Positions 43,021-53,182 of a stretch of DNA of 64,000 nt are shown one piece after another (the first letter of the stretch is position 1; every line of letters starts with the position of its first letter). The DNA lies in NCBI GenBank assembly GCA_026214975.1, contig JAOBSW010001049.1:36546-100545 (forward strand). Direction: 5' to 3'. The stretch comes from Gentiana macrophylla. Its lineage: Eukaryota; Streptophyta; Magnoliopsida; Gentianales; Gentianaceae. The notes beneath the pieces are model-generated. The model was not told the origin of the DNA, made no database searches, and saw only the letters and a list, made by a program, of their open reading frames with translations. The position numbers were made by a program, and so were the translations under genes.

Positions 43021-44515
43021 ATGGTTCATAAGAAGGCAGTCGTGAAGAGGCATGGTAAGGAAGTGGCCCGGGAGGCGGGGAAAAAGCGTAAAGAAATTGA
43101 CCCTTCCTTAGTTGATCCTAACCGGGGTGTGAGTATTCGTGAGCAACCCCCAGAGCCACCCAAACTAGGGCAACCTTAAGAGATGAGCCAACCTCGGAGT
43201 CTGAGACCGATGATGATGTGCCTTTGGTACGGATGCCTAGAGTTCAGAGAGGTGGAGGTTCGTCTAGGGCTGAGGAAACTGTCGATGCTACCCGGGAGGA
43301 GGAACCAGTTGTACCTAGGGCAGCCCCTCCTAGAAAGAAATCTAAAACCGTTGCCCCGATGCCATTGCCTCGTCGATTCGTGAACCCTAGAGCCCATGAA
43401 GTTTATACTAAACACTACTTTTCAAGAAACATGTTGGTTGAGAGGGCTATTTTGGAGGTGAAGGTCGATCCGGGGTTCGTTAAGTTGCTTAAGGATAGGA
43501 AGTGGGAAGCTTTGATGACAATCCCGACTACCCGGTGAATAGCTCCTAGTTCGGGAATTTTATGCAAACTGTTCGGAAACCGACTTGGGACAAAGGTAGT
43601 CGTGGTTCGAGGGGTGGAAGTTCCTTTACACGGAGGTGATTAATCGAGAAATACAACTTAGCGGCTTTCGAGGGTCGGGACTATAAGGAGGAGATTGTGC
43701 ATAGGCGAGTTTGGGGACAGGATCCTTTGGAGGAGTTGAGATTGAGAGTTTGCCCGGATGTGGCCTGGACGTTGAGACCGGGAGGAGACCGGAAGGAGTT
43801 GGTTACCACGACTGGACGGAGGATTGGAAGGTCCGATGTCGATTCATTCAGAGTCGGTTGTTGCCTAAGAACAACTTGACACATTTTCATATAGGTGACC
43901 TGGGCATGTTGTATGCGTTGACATTTGGTTTGAATGTGGATGTGGGGCCAGGCATTGTATGACGAGATCTCGATCAATCGAGAAGGTTTATACACGGAGC
44001 TTGATCGTCCCTCACTTGATCCACGCTTTGTGTCTCGATGCCGGTGTGCCACGAGTTTGGGGCGGATCATAAACCGAAGAACCCTAGGCCTATACAAAGG
44101 GAAAGAGTAAGCCCTCGGGACATTTCGAGCCGGAGGCACCTACGAGCCTGGTTCATCGGCAACGCCCGTGCATCCTCCTTCCTTCTTTATCTCCCGCCGT
44201 CGGGATGCGGTTAAGCATGGCCAATAGTTTCCGGGAATGGCTCGGTGATATTCGGGATACACAGAACAACATTTTGACGATTCTTGATTGCAGATCTGTG
44301 AGGGCGGCGGCCAGGGATGACGGGATCTTCAATCCGAGCTCCGTTGCTTATCTTTTTCTCGATGAGATTGAGCAGGTCATTGCGGATGCTCTGCGACGAC
44401 TCGAGTCATCTTGAGATGAGAGCACCGACTCGGCGGCTAGGGCTACGGCACCACCTTCTGGACCCTCCTCTGATCCTCCAGCTGATGATTCTGCGGCACC
44501 GAGCCAACCTTGATC
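43021..44515 (+). pseudogene. ATHILA ORF-1-like 3' ORF, family Y
   Basis: It starts MVHKKAVVKRHGKEVAREAG at 43021, very basic. An acidic/arginine patch follows (SESETDDDVPLVRMPRVQRG), then RRFVNPRAHEVYTKHYFSRN, ERAILEVKVDPGFVKLLKDR and KWEAL near 43375-43520. After that are broken pieces with FYAN-like, VRGVEVPLH and NREIQL text. The end has MANSFREWLGDIRDTQNNIL and a Pro/Ser/Ala-rich tail to a stop near 44515. A polar protein in the env position with this plan matches the ATHILA ORF-1 family by recall, not by search. No membrane segment is seen, so I do not call it envelope. Confidence 0.6.
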
Positions 44516-45937
44516 TTATTTGTCTATTTTCACGTTGGTTGTTTTGTATTGACATTTTTTTACTTATAAGGTTCATTGTAATTTTGATATTGCTACTATT
44601 TATTTTCGATGGATCTTGTAAGCCATAAAAGCGCTGCATTACTTTCATTTCAACTGTGTTTCAACTTTCTGAATGTATTGTGTGCTCTCACTTTGCTTTA
44701 CCTTTATTTTTGATTCTCTTTTCATGTTGGTATGACTCCCCGTTTTCCCCGAGATGGTTCCATGTTGTCTAAGATGTGCAGGTATCTACATTGTCTGGTT
44801 ACGCATTCTTGATATCATTATGAAGGCTCCGGCCTGACCAACGATTCGAGTTTCGATTTAAATCAGCTAAGTCTTTTCCTTTTTCTTTCGTTTTACACAA
44901 CATGAGGACATGTTGATTTTTAAGTGTGGGGGAGGGGAATGTTTCGATATGTATCTACACATTTGTTTAATTCGTAATGTTTCTATGCAAATGAGCTAAA
45001 ATTTTGAAATTTTCCGACACTGTCGTTTTTGTTTTGTCCCGAGTAGGCGATTCGATTAAATGTATCATATATTTGGTAAGTTAGATGTTTCACGACACTA
45101 TTTTTCACGAGCCATAGTGAATGATGAGCTAATTTATAAAGTTATACCCTTTTGGATTAGTGGTTTTGATTATCTCGTAAGTCATGTGCTTAGTGCTACG
45201 TATATATCGTGAGATTTATGATAGTTTGTATTTAGATCCAGTATGATATAATCGTGAATATCTAAGGTTTGAATGTGATAAGTAACACGTAGCTATTGTC
45301 AAAGTGAAAAAGTTGAATTAATATGAAGAATTATTGGGTGTGTCGAAAGCTAGTCGATGATTTGAGTGAGATAGGGTATACCACGTATGTCCTATACCAC
45401 TATGATGACTAAAAGCTCACGACGGTCGAGAAAAAAGCTGCCTTATGATTGGAGTAAGGTAGGGTATTATCTCGAAATGTCCTATTACGCTATATGACAG
45501 GCAAGAGCTCATTCGATGTGTGTTTTAAGTGAAAAGTTAAATCAACTGATAAAGTGTTATGAAATGTATATAAGACTAAGTTATCGTCATCTTATCCCAG
45601 TATATATACCCGATGAGATATGTTGTAGGGATTATCCTCTCGAGTATTTCAGAAAGGCCCTAGATATATTCGATCATTCTTTTCGGGATATATCACGTTT
45701 GTAGGGTGCATCTTATGAGTGTCCTTTATTACTAGTCTACAAGGGGTATTAGCTAGTTTTGCTTTGAGTTTCTCGAGTTTGGATATAGTGGAAGTTTATT
45801 ATGGCTATGCACACGCACAAGGGTGAACTTCGATTTATTGGATATGTGTTATGCACGTTTAGATGCCTGTTTTTTCTCTCGAGCCTAACTTTTGTTTTGT
45901 TTTGCTCGGGACGAGCAAAAGCTTAAGTGTGGGGAGT
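44516..45937 (+). other. Family Y 3' non-coding region
   Basis: It contains two PPT-like phrases, TTTTAAGTGTGGGGGAGG (about 44916-44936) and GCTTAAGTGTGGGGAG (45921-45936), about 1 kb apart. The second directly precedes the LTR. Between them lies the paired repeat also seen in family X (45368-45520: GATAGGGTATACC..., GGTAGGGTATTATC...). No gene is supported. Confidence 0.75.
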
Positions 45938-47493
45938 TGTTAAGGGTGAATTTATACGATTTATAACGCTATATTCTATGATATTTTTCCCGTATTTGTA
46001 CTAAATTGCATAAGAAACGAGGGTTTAATGGATATATTGAGCAAATGAGATTTTAAATGAGTTAATCGCAAACTTGGTTAATTTTGGCGTTTTAATTGTG
46101 ATTTTATGATTATTTGAGCATTATTACATTTTGCGATGTTTTTATGTGTTATAGATACATGTTTGAGGCTCAAAAGATGATCAAAGGTTGATTAAGTTCG
46201 AGCTAATTGATGATAAAAGAGATAATGAAGAAGTGGGATAGAGATAGAAGAGATAAAGATAAATAAATCAAAATCGATCATATCAAACTGGCGTCCAGAA
46301 TCTCCGTCCAGTGGACGGGCGTCTGATGTAATTGAACGAGCGTCCAGGATGTCATCTTTGATTCAGGAAGTTTGGACGCTGGAGTGGACGCGCGTGGACG
46401 ACGGCCTGGTCATGACTCGCCCGATTCGAAGTTTTATTGAAGAGTGGGACGGGCGTTCAAGGTTTGAGACGGGCGTCCGGTGGTCGACTTAGCGAGAACC
46501 GACTTTAAAATCTATATATAGTCGGTCGTTTTTCCACAAAAGAGGATCATACACACATTATTCAAAACCCTAAACCCTAGGCGGCTTTAGGCTGCGTTTT
46601 CATCTTTTATTCCTATTTTTATGCTCTTAGTTTAGATTAAACACTAGTTACTTTTTATGCAATTGTTTCGCAAATTTGAGTTCTTGAGGATGTTCAGAGG
46701 CTAAAAGCTTCATCAAGCGAGTATTGTGAAGCCGTCCAACAATTGTTGATTTCGTTTTCTTCGATTATCTGTGAGTTTTTAATAAAGGTTGTTTCTTATT
46801 CATGTTTAATTTGCTTTTATATCGGAAGATATGCATGTGTTGATTGTTTATTGTTGATGGAAGTCTTAATAAACCCTAGATCACCATGAATAAGAATAGT
46901 AACTCGAATCTATCATAACGGAAGTTAATAGGTCGATTATTAGATTATAAACACAAAGTTTGCACCTTTGGTTATTAAACGCGTTAATCTTACATCGGAA
47001 GATAGTAGATTGATAGATGAACTTTCTAAGGAATTAGGGTTCATGTTTAGGTGAGGTGAATCACAACCTGAATAAAAGCGCAATATAATCGAGATAGGAA
47101 TCAATGCTTGTTGGATAGGTGGATCAATCCTCGTTTGCTCGTTATAAATTTGATTTAAATCCTTAAAAGCTTGAATTTGTCTAGTTAGTTACTTTTATCT
47201 ACATCTTAGATTAGTTAGTTTAAATTGGTTCGCAGCCCGTATCTTTCACGGCTTTAGATCATCTCTTTACGTCGATTTTACGTTTTAGTTAAGTTTAATT
47301 TTTCGGTATTCGTTTAGTTTTATCCGTTATTTAGCTTAGTAATCGTGACATAGGTTAGTTAGATAAAAACTAGAAATCACAATCGTTTAGTTCCCGTAAG
47401 ATCGACCGGCATTAACCGCTATTACTACGATCCTTATACTTGAGGTTAACCGGATTATTACTTGTTTATTTTGTGTTGATAAAATCCGTGACA
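45938..47493 (+). repeat. Family Y 3' LTR
   Basis: 1556 bp, starting TGTTAAGGGTGAA and ending AAATCCGTGACA. It contains a GGACG-type motif cluster (about 46290-46490), the TATA box TATATATAG (about 46513) and a U5 with CGATCCTTATACTTG. It is related to but clearly diverged from the X LTRs. It is followed directly by an inverted X1 LTR. Confidence 0.9.
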
Positions 47494-47495
47494 AG

Positions 47496-49046
47496 AATAA
47501 GGATCGTAGTATAGGGTGTTTACGGGTCGTCCTAAGGGAGTGGAATGTTTATCGGATTCGAGATAACAATTATTCTAACGATTATGTCACGATTATCTAT
47601 CTAAACGAAAGTTGAAACTAACTAAAACCTAAACCTAAGAATTGAAAGCGTAAAGCAGAGATAAAACAAGCTGAAAAATAAGAAAAAAGAGAAAACCAGA
47701 CGGCGTTCACTAAAGTGAGAGCGTGCAAAACTAAACCTAATGGACGGCGTCGCTATTGCGGACGGCGTCGATTATGAATCAAGAAGCGAAAATTGCGTAA
47801 AAACAAAGCAGGAAACTAGGGTTTATAAAACTAAAACTTAAACTAAACTTAATCTAACGATTTGATTAAAACAATTAAAGGAAAACACAAAGAAGGCGAC
47901 TAGATTCCACCTATCAACCAACAATCCCAACTAGATGGTGATTAAAAAGACATAGTTTTTAGTAGTGATTTATTCACGAATTCAATTAAATATCTTCAAT
48001 CAAATTCTAGGGTTTCGTTTATCTTTTCAAACAAACTAAACATGCAATCAACACGAAATCACGAGATCGTTTCCAAACTCTTACTCAACTAAACATGCCT
48101 AATCTCTTATAACATGATTAGATGCATTACTTTGAATAGAAGAGAACTTAAATAAACATACTTTCATAAATTTATTCAAGCATAAATTAAACATAGATCG
48201 TTTCATCAAATCTTAATTCAATAAAACTTAAACAATATAAAACATATCCAAAGTAATGAAAAACTATGAAATAAACTCACTAAACTTAAGCATCGAACTC
48301 TCTAGTTGGTTTTGGTTGTTGATAGGCTTCCTCTGTCGACTCACTGCAAGGCTTTTAGCCAACAATCATGTTGAAGATGATTGTTGGTTGGGAGATTTGC
48401 ATCTCTGTGAAATTAGGGTTCTCTGGCCGCATGACTTTTGGTGAATTTGCGATCTCAATTATGTGGTATCTGAATTAGGGTTGGGCTGCTTGCCGCTTTA
48501 TATAGAGTTTCAAGTCGGTTAGGGTTAAGTCGGCAACGGACGCTCGTGCGGTCTTATGGGACGCCCGCCCGAGAATGCCTGGACGCTGAGTAAACGCTTC
48601 GTTCATCCTCCGTCTCGAACTCTCGAATGTAAAACACAATTCCGGACGCCCGTTTGCTTTATCAAACGCCCGCCTGGAATGGACGCCGCATACCTAACGC
48701 CGTCCAAGATGCCGAGGGTCGGATTTCATCATCTTTATCCAATTTCTTCAAGCCAATTCCAACTCTATCTCTTATGATTCGACTTGAGCTTCATTTATCC
48801 ACTTATCGCTTTTTCGAAAATTAACTCCTATATGATAAATAAACAATGCAAAAATGTAATAAAATCCAAATAATAATAATTCCATTAAATCAACACTTAA
48901 AATCATCAATTTTGCATACAACCCTCTTAAAATCATCTTTATTAAATAATTACACTTAAAACCTTAATTCTCATGTAAATTGTGCAAATGTGGGGAAAAT
49001 AATAATGAAATATACCCTTAATAATCATATAAATATGGCCTTAACA
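47496..49046 (-). repeat. Family X1 LTR (right edge of the nested block)
   Basis: In its own direction it starts TGTTAAGGCC at 49046, immediately adjoining Retand-like pol sequence. It runs to TATACTACGATCCTTAT at about 47496, lacking roughly 50 bp of the U5 end. It is the likely 5' LTR partner of 12231-13818 in the first minus-strand insertion. Confidence 0.9.
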
Positions 49047-49519
49047 GTTACCTCCCACGCGAAGGCGCTCATGTTGGCTTTCAGAAGCCCGATCAATTCT
49101 TCCCTTTCTCCCTCGGTGGTCCGCGATCCTATTTTTATCCTTTGATCGGGATATTTGTCGTTTATTATGACCTTGACCAACTCGTCCTCAGCAGTGAAGT
49201 CGGGCTCGTCTCGAACTTGCAATGTTTCAACCTCCACTGCTCCTTCCGGCATTTCATTCAACGTGGCGACCTGATCCCGAACCAGGCAAAAACCATCCAC
49301 TCTGGGTCGCTTGGAGTCGACCCTTTTCTTTGTCATATAATCGAGGAAAGATCCGGGTCGGCTGATGGCGACCCCAATCTCCTCCCCTATGTGAAATTTG
49401 ACCCTTTGATGGGGAAGGGACGCCACCATTTGAAATTTTTTCATGGCTGATATCCCCAAGATAATGTTGTAGTATGAGGGGAGATCAATGACTAGAAAGG
49501 TGATTATCTCGGTTCGCAT
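49047..49519 (-). pseudogene. Retand-like protease-RT linker (cut by insertion)
   Basis: On the minus strand: EIITFLVIDLPSYYNIILGI then MKKFQMVASLPHQRVKFHIG, the end of the protease region in Tat pol. A charged linker follows, ending LLKANMSAFAWEV, which in this lineage precedes RT. The frame stops at 49047 where the Athila LTR starts. The downstream part resumes at 12230. This provides the clearest proof that the two halves belong to one element. Confidence 0.85.
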
Positions 49520-49539
49520 GGCTCGTAGTCACCCAAAGT

Positions 49540-49828
49540 GATGCCGAGGTCGACTGTTCCTTTAACCCGCGCGATTGTCGTTGGTAAAACCCTCGAGCAC
49601 CCCGAGGTAGGGTTTCAACTTGGCCTCTCCAAATCCGATCTGTTTTAAACAGTCGAAATAGATGACGTCACAACCAGCCCCTATGTCGATCATTACTCTG
49701 TTGACACCATGCTTGTCGTTTATTCCGACTTTGAGAATAAGAGGTACTTCCATGGGGCCCTCGCTTGTGGCCAATTCGCTTTTAGTGAACAAGATTCCTC
49801 TCGTTCTCCCCAATACTACGCTTTTCAA
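49540..49828 (-). pseudogene. Retand-like aspartic protease
   Basis: Minus-strand open stretch (49562-49828). EVPLILKVGINDKHGVNRVM leads to IDIGAGCDVIYFDCLKQIGF, where D-I-G takes the place of the D-S/T-G catalytic triad. It then continues KLKPYLGVLEGF. The length and position after gag fit retropepsin. One frameshift separates it from 49519 onward. The substitution of I at the middle position may be decay. Confidence 0.75.
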
Positions 49829-49849
49829 AGCGCGTATTCTGGTGCATCT

Positions 49850-51726
49850 GAGATTTTAGTTGATTGTTCCGGGGATATCCCCATGGATAACCTGGACCTC
49901 CTTCTGATAGACGCGGGGGTGGCGACCTTGTCCGGTACCAGTGTTCCCGTCTCGCTTATACTTGGTCGCTGGTCCTTCGCGGATTAACCTTTCTATCTCT
50001 CGCCTTAACGTGAAACATTCGCCTGCGTGATGTGACCGTGGTCCTTGTGATAGTCGCAGATATTTGGATTTGTCGCGACTATCGGGATCACCCCTCATAG
50101 GTTTGGGCTTGTCAAAATGTTTGCGGATTTCGAACAATATTTGAGATGCTTTAGTGTTGAGCGGGGTAAAATTGTCCTCGCTGAATTTATAAGGCTTTTT
50201 TGTCTCGCGGTCGTGGTTAGCATCTCGCCCTTTTTCCTTCTTACGCTCCTCTGTGCGATCCTCTTTCTGTGAAGGCTGTTCTGCTTTGGGCTTCGCCCTT
50301 CCCGAGGACGGCGCTTCGCTGACTCCCATCATTCGAGCCCTTTCCAACATTTCCCTGAGACCCGCTTTAGGGGGCCACAGGTTGAACTCAGTTTTCATTG
50401 GACCCTTGGCGATCCCTGTGAGGAAACATGTGACAACTGCATCATCCGGAATGTTTCTTGTCTGATCGTATATTCTGATGAAACGTTCATAATATTCTTT
50501 TCCGGACTCATGTCCTCCCATGCGAACCATTATAGGTCCTCTATACTTTTCTTTGGTCTACTCGCCGATTCAAACTCTCTCGGCGAATTTCTCGGAGAGA
50601 TCCTCCCGACTTTTTATCGAGCCACGGGAAGTCCACGTATCAAGAGGCGCCCTATCTCGCATGCTTCCGACTAAGGCGATGCACGAGTGCAGATTTATTT
50701 TGGGTCGCCAGGTGATGCGACCTTGGAAAGCGGTGAGCGGTCGTTTGGGCAAGAATTTCCATTGTAGTAATTATATCTGGGATAGCTAACCTTTTCGTGA
50801 CCGGTAGGCAATGTTTCTGTAATTCTCTTGGCGAGCACGTCGATTCCTGAGATTGGGGCGGCTCTCTCGGCTGGCCTTGACTTTTTCAAATCGGCGAGCT
50901 CATTTTTCATTATCTCCATACATTCGCCAAACAGGTCAAAATCTGGTCGCAGCGGCGCGTGTATTAGCCTTCTTCGGCTGCGCTCGACTCCCGCATCTTC
51001 CGACTCCTCCCGACGAGCTCTTTTTTCACGGATAATTATGCGGGCGTCCGGTGCGTCCCTGTCTCGTCGGGGAAGAAATCCTCCCTTGAGAATTTGAGAC
51101 GACTTGGGGCCGAGGCCTTGTCCTTCTCACCCAACCTTTTGAAAGCCGAACCTTTTTCGTGTGATTTTTCCTCCTGATGATCGCGATCTGGGAGAACCGA
51201 AGTCTGCACAACGTTTTTCCTGGGTCCTTTGCGGCCTGATGAGCGCACACTTTCTTCTATCTCGATCCCGTGAATCTGGCTCTGCCGACCCTTATTCACC
51301 GCCGCGGGAGCGATTTCATCTCTGGGGGGATTTGGGGGTCGTATCGACATTGGAGCTTGGCCCTTTGCTACCAGACGGGAATTGGCTAGGTACATAGTTT
51401 CCGCATACCTCGCGTATTCCCTTATTTCCGCAATCTCCGGATCTTCTTGGAGATCTGGCTCTGCCCTAGGGGTTGATCTACGGCTTTCTTTGTGATCGAG
51501 ATGATCCTCTGATTTTCCCATCCAATGCTGCTACGACCTCTCTTGACTTAGCCTTCTGATTTATCAAATTTCGGGCATCGCTAGGGGCCAGAACTCCCCT
51601 TTGTGATCCTTCCCCACCCGCTTGCGTAATCTCTTGTGTCTCTACCGCGACATCAGCTTGTATATGTGTTTGTACAACGCCTCTCGCAGGAGTTTGGGGG
51701 TTCAGTTGCCCTTTGCTTCCAGTCAT
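49850..51726 (-). pseudogene. Retand-like gag
   Basis: The likely start is ATG at 51726 (MTGSKGQLNPQTPARGV). A long charged N-terminal region follows (51521-51036). The capsid part (about 50790-50380) includes SPLSKVASPGDPK, DTWTSRGSIKSREDLSEKFA, GKEYYERFIRIYDQTRNIPD, CFLTGIAKGPM and LREMLERARM. A lysine/glutamate-rich stretch follows, then HHAGECFTLRREIERLIREG near 50020, the H/C motif usual at the end of Tat gag. It is broken by at least four frame changes. The structural protein forms element particles. Confidence 0.82.
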
Positions 51727-51870
51727 AGGTTATGACTATACTTGTGATTAGGACTCGCCTTGAGTCGGACTTCCTGGCAATCTGATATGTGATTTCTATA
51801 TGATGGAGCCGGTCAGGTGAACTGCCGTTTTTTGATTTTGTGTGGAGTTATGAGCTGATGAAGCTTTCGT
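51727..51870 (-). other. Leader of the Retand-like element
   Basis: A short untranslated stretch between the primer binding site and the gag ATG. No uORF with support and no other signal is seen. Confidence 0.6.
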
Positions 51871-51889
51871 TTCCCGGTAACGGAGCCAA
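51871..51889 (-). promoter_or_regulatory. Primer binding site of the Retand-like element
   Basis: Minus-strand TTGGCTCCGTTACCGGGAA, two bases after the LTR terminal CA. It matches most positions of the tRNA-Asp-type site TGGCGCCGTTGCCGGGGA. Confidence 0.7.
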
Positions 51890-51890
51890 C

Positions 51891-52442
51891 TGATGATGTA
51901 TAAATCGTCACAGGTGTCCTTGCGGTGTATAGACGGTGGATATCTGGCTGTATTAAGGTGGTGTGATACTCCGGCGGGTGGCGGTATGGAGGAATAAAAA
52001 TGGACAGAGCTTTGGCTTGCAAGTGTAGTGTATATTTCATCATCTTCTAGTTTACAATGACCACACCTTTTATAGAGGTGGGTAACTTAGGGAATAAGTA
52101 ATCTATTAGACATTTTACTAACAGCTAGGTTTAACATAGATATTAAGTAAGACGAAATATCTAAGATACAAGTGGGGAAAAGATCTGGATCAACCGGCGG
52201 CCATCTCTCTGAGGTCGCAAGGAGCAAGCCTTTTCCTGCCTCGTCCCCTTGGCGCCCCTTCTTGACTTGCATGGATGAGATCCACAGATCTGTTGCACTT
52301 GCCTGGGGCCGCAAATGCTTTGGTCGCGCGTGAGGTGAGACACAAGTGGCGCCTCTTTGCGATCTATTACGTCATGCCGAAGGATGGCCGCGATGGGTTG
52401 TCTCCCACTTTGTTGAGGTGGTGGAATTATTTATACCCATCA
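51891..52442 (-). repeat. Retand-like 5' LTR
   Basis: 552 bp. In element direction it starts TGATGGGTATAAA at 52442 and ends CATCATCA at 51891. It matches 2771-3318 throughout with small substitutions and indels. The short plus-strand ORF 52275-52808 only partly overlaps it and is not meaningful over the LTR. Confidence 0.92.
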
Positions 52443-52790
52443 AAGGAATTACAAGCAACACATAATTATTTTGACCCATTTGATGTGTTTTGTATTCCTT
52501 TAGTTTTTGCAATTTCTGATTTATATGATGTGGATGTTAAATTGGGTACGATGATGGTTATTGAATTGTCCACATCTTCCATTCTCGGGATTATACGTCA
52601 CTACATGGGACTTATGTTGTTTGCAAGGCCAAAGCTCGTGTTCGACCCAGGTGGATTCGAGGACGAATCCTTTTTCCAGCCGGGAGGGAATGATATGAAC
52701 CAGAATGCTGTTCCAAATGATGATCCACTTGACCTTGGAGATGTTTGGGGCGCCACTTTTGTAGTATTTTTAGGAAAGACTTTTCATATT
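52443..52790 (+). mobile_element. Retrotransposon pol/gag-pol 3'-tail relic
   Basis: A plus-strand stretch reading ...QGQSSCSTQVDSRTNPF near 52630-52670, a tail phrase I associate with plant gypsy polyproteins. It is followed by GGNDMNQNAVPNDDPLDLG in a neighbouring frame. No RT, integrase or protease motif is present. Lineage is not assigned. Confidence 0.35.
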
Positions 52791-52866
52791 TTGGTTCATG
52801 AATTCTAGTCATTAATTATGCATAAGTCTTTTCATATTTTGGTTCATGAATTCTAGTCATTAATTA
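52780..52866. repeat. Short tandem duplication
   Basis: Two ~39-bp copies of CTTTTCATATTTTGG...CTAGTCATTAATTA at 52780-52818 and 52828-52866, offset 48 bp. A local duplication in the relic between the Retand-like element and the satellite. Confidence 0.9.
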
Positions 52867-53182
52867 GGCATTATAGTTTACAAGTCTTGTAGCCTATATA
52901 AGGCCTTTGTTTTGCACTTTGGAAGGGAGATCCAACTTGAATGATAATTTATATTTTCTTAAATTCAGAGATTGAATTTATATTTACAATTCCATGCTGA
53001 TTTGGATTGTATGAACTTCCATACTGATTTGGTTGTTCGTTTCGAGCTTATCAAAGTGCTTGAACAACACTATGTGCGATGTTCGAATCCCTTTAATTCT
53101 TAGATTGCTGATTTTCAAAGGATTATAGGTTTTTTGTTCAAACTTCATTGATTTCCTCAATCTAGATCCAAAATCCTTTTAT
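52867..53182 (+). other. LTR-like A+T-rich stretch bordering the satellite
   Basis: It contains CCTATATAAGGCC (about 52891), a TATA box of LTR style, then A+T-rich DNA with no gene. It may be the LTR of the relic at 52443-52790. It ends where the first satellite unit begins (GAAGAGAATTACAAACG, about 53183). Confidence 0.4.

Larger units (their letters stand above)
34670..47493 (+). mobile_element. Athila-type element, family Y (5' LTR lost)
   Basis: A plus-strand element with PBS, leader, gag, protease, RT, RNase H, integrase, a small extra ORF, an ATHILA ORF-1-like ORF, a 3' non-coding region and a 3' LTR (45938-47493). Only the last ~14 bp of its 5' LTR (ATTTTCCGTGACA) remain, next to the X1 LTR. 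Internal length is about 11.2 kb, matching full-size Athila. All long frames are interrupted. Confidence 0.88.
12231..49046. mobile_element. Nested block of Athila-type retrotransposon pieces
   Basis: A 36.8-kb block that interrupts the Retand-like pol. Its left edge is the 3' end of a minus-strand X1 LTR (12231, one terminal base changed). Its right edge is the exact start, TGTTAAGG on the minus strand, of another minus-strand X1 LTR (49046). The outermost insertion was therefore probably one minus-strand X element, later filled and rearranged. The flanking 5 bp on the two sides (GAATG and GTAAC, minus strand) are not a convincing duplication. Confidence 0.8.
2771..52442 (-). mobile_element. 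Retand-like (Tat lineage) Ty3/gypsy LTR retrotransposon, split by a nested block
   Basis: The element reads on the minus strand. Two direct ~550-bp LTRs (2771-3318 and 51891-52442) share sequence end to end and have TG/CA-type termini. In element order the parts are 5' LTR, PBS, gag, protease, [36.8-kb insertion], RT, a degraded RNase H, a second RNase H, integrase, a long 3' region with tandem repeats and antisense ORFs, PPT, 3' LTR. Without the insertion the internal region is about 11.8 kb. A second RNase H after the usual one, a tandem repeat near the 3' LTR and an antisense ORF in the 3' region are established hallmarks of the Tat lineage and, for the repeat, of Retand. All ORFs are broken. 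The 5 bp outside the two LTRs do not match, so no clean target-site duplication remains. Confidence 0.85.

Noticed and set aside
43021..44515. Envelope gene in element Y
   Set aside because: The position fits, but no signal peptide, membrane anchor or cleavage motif is visible. The text is closer to the polar ATHILA ORF-1 type.
12226..49051. Target-site duplication for the nested block
   Set aside because: The flanks are GAATG and GTAAC on the minus strand, matching at two of five positions; this is not enough to call.
49142..49450. Plus-strand ORF opposite Retand pol
   Set aside because: It is the reverse-frame shadow of the recognisable protease-RT linker on the minus strand.
2766..52447. 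Target-site duplication of the Retand-like element
   Set aside because: GTAAT on the left and AAGGA on the right do not match; the element may have lost or never shown a clean duplication.
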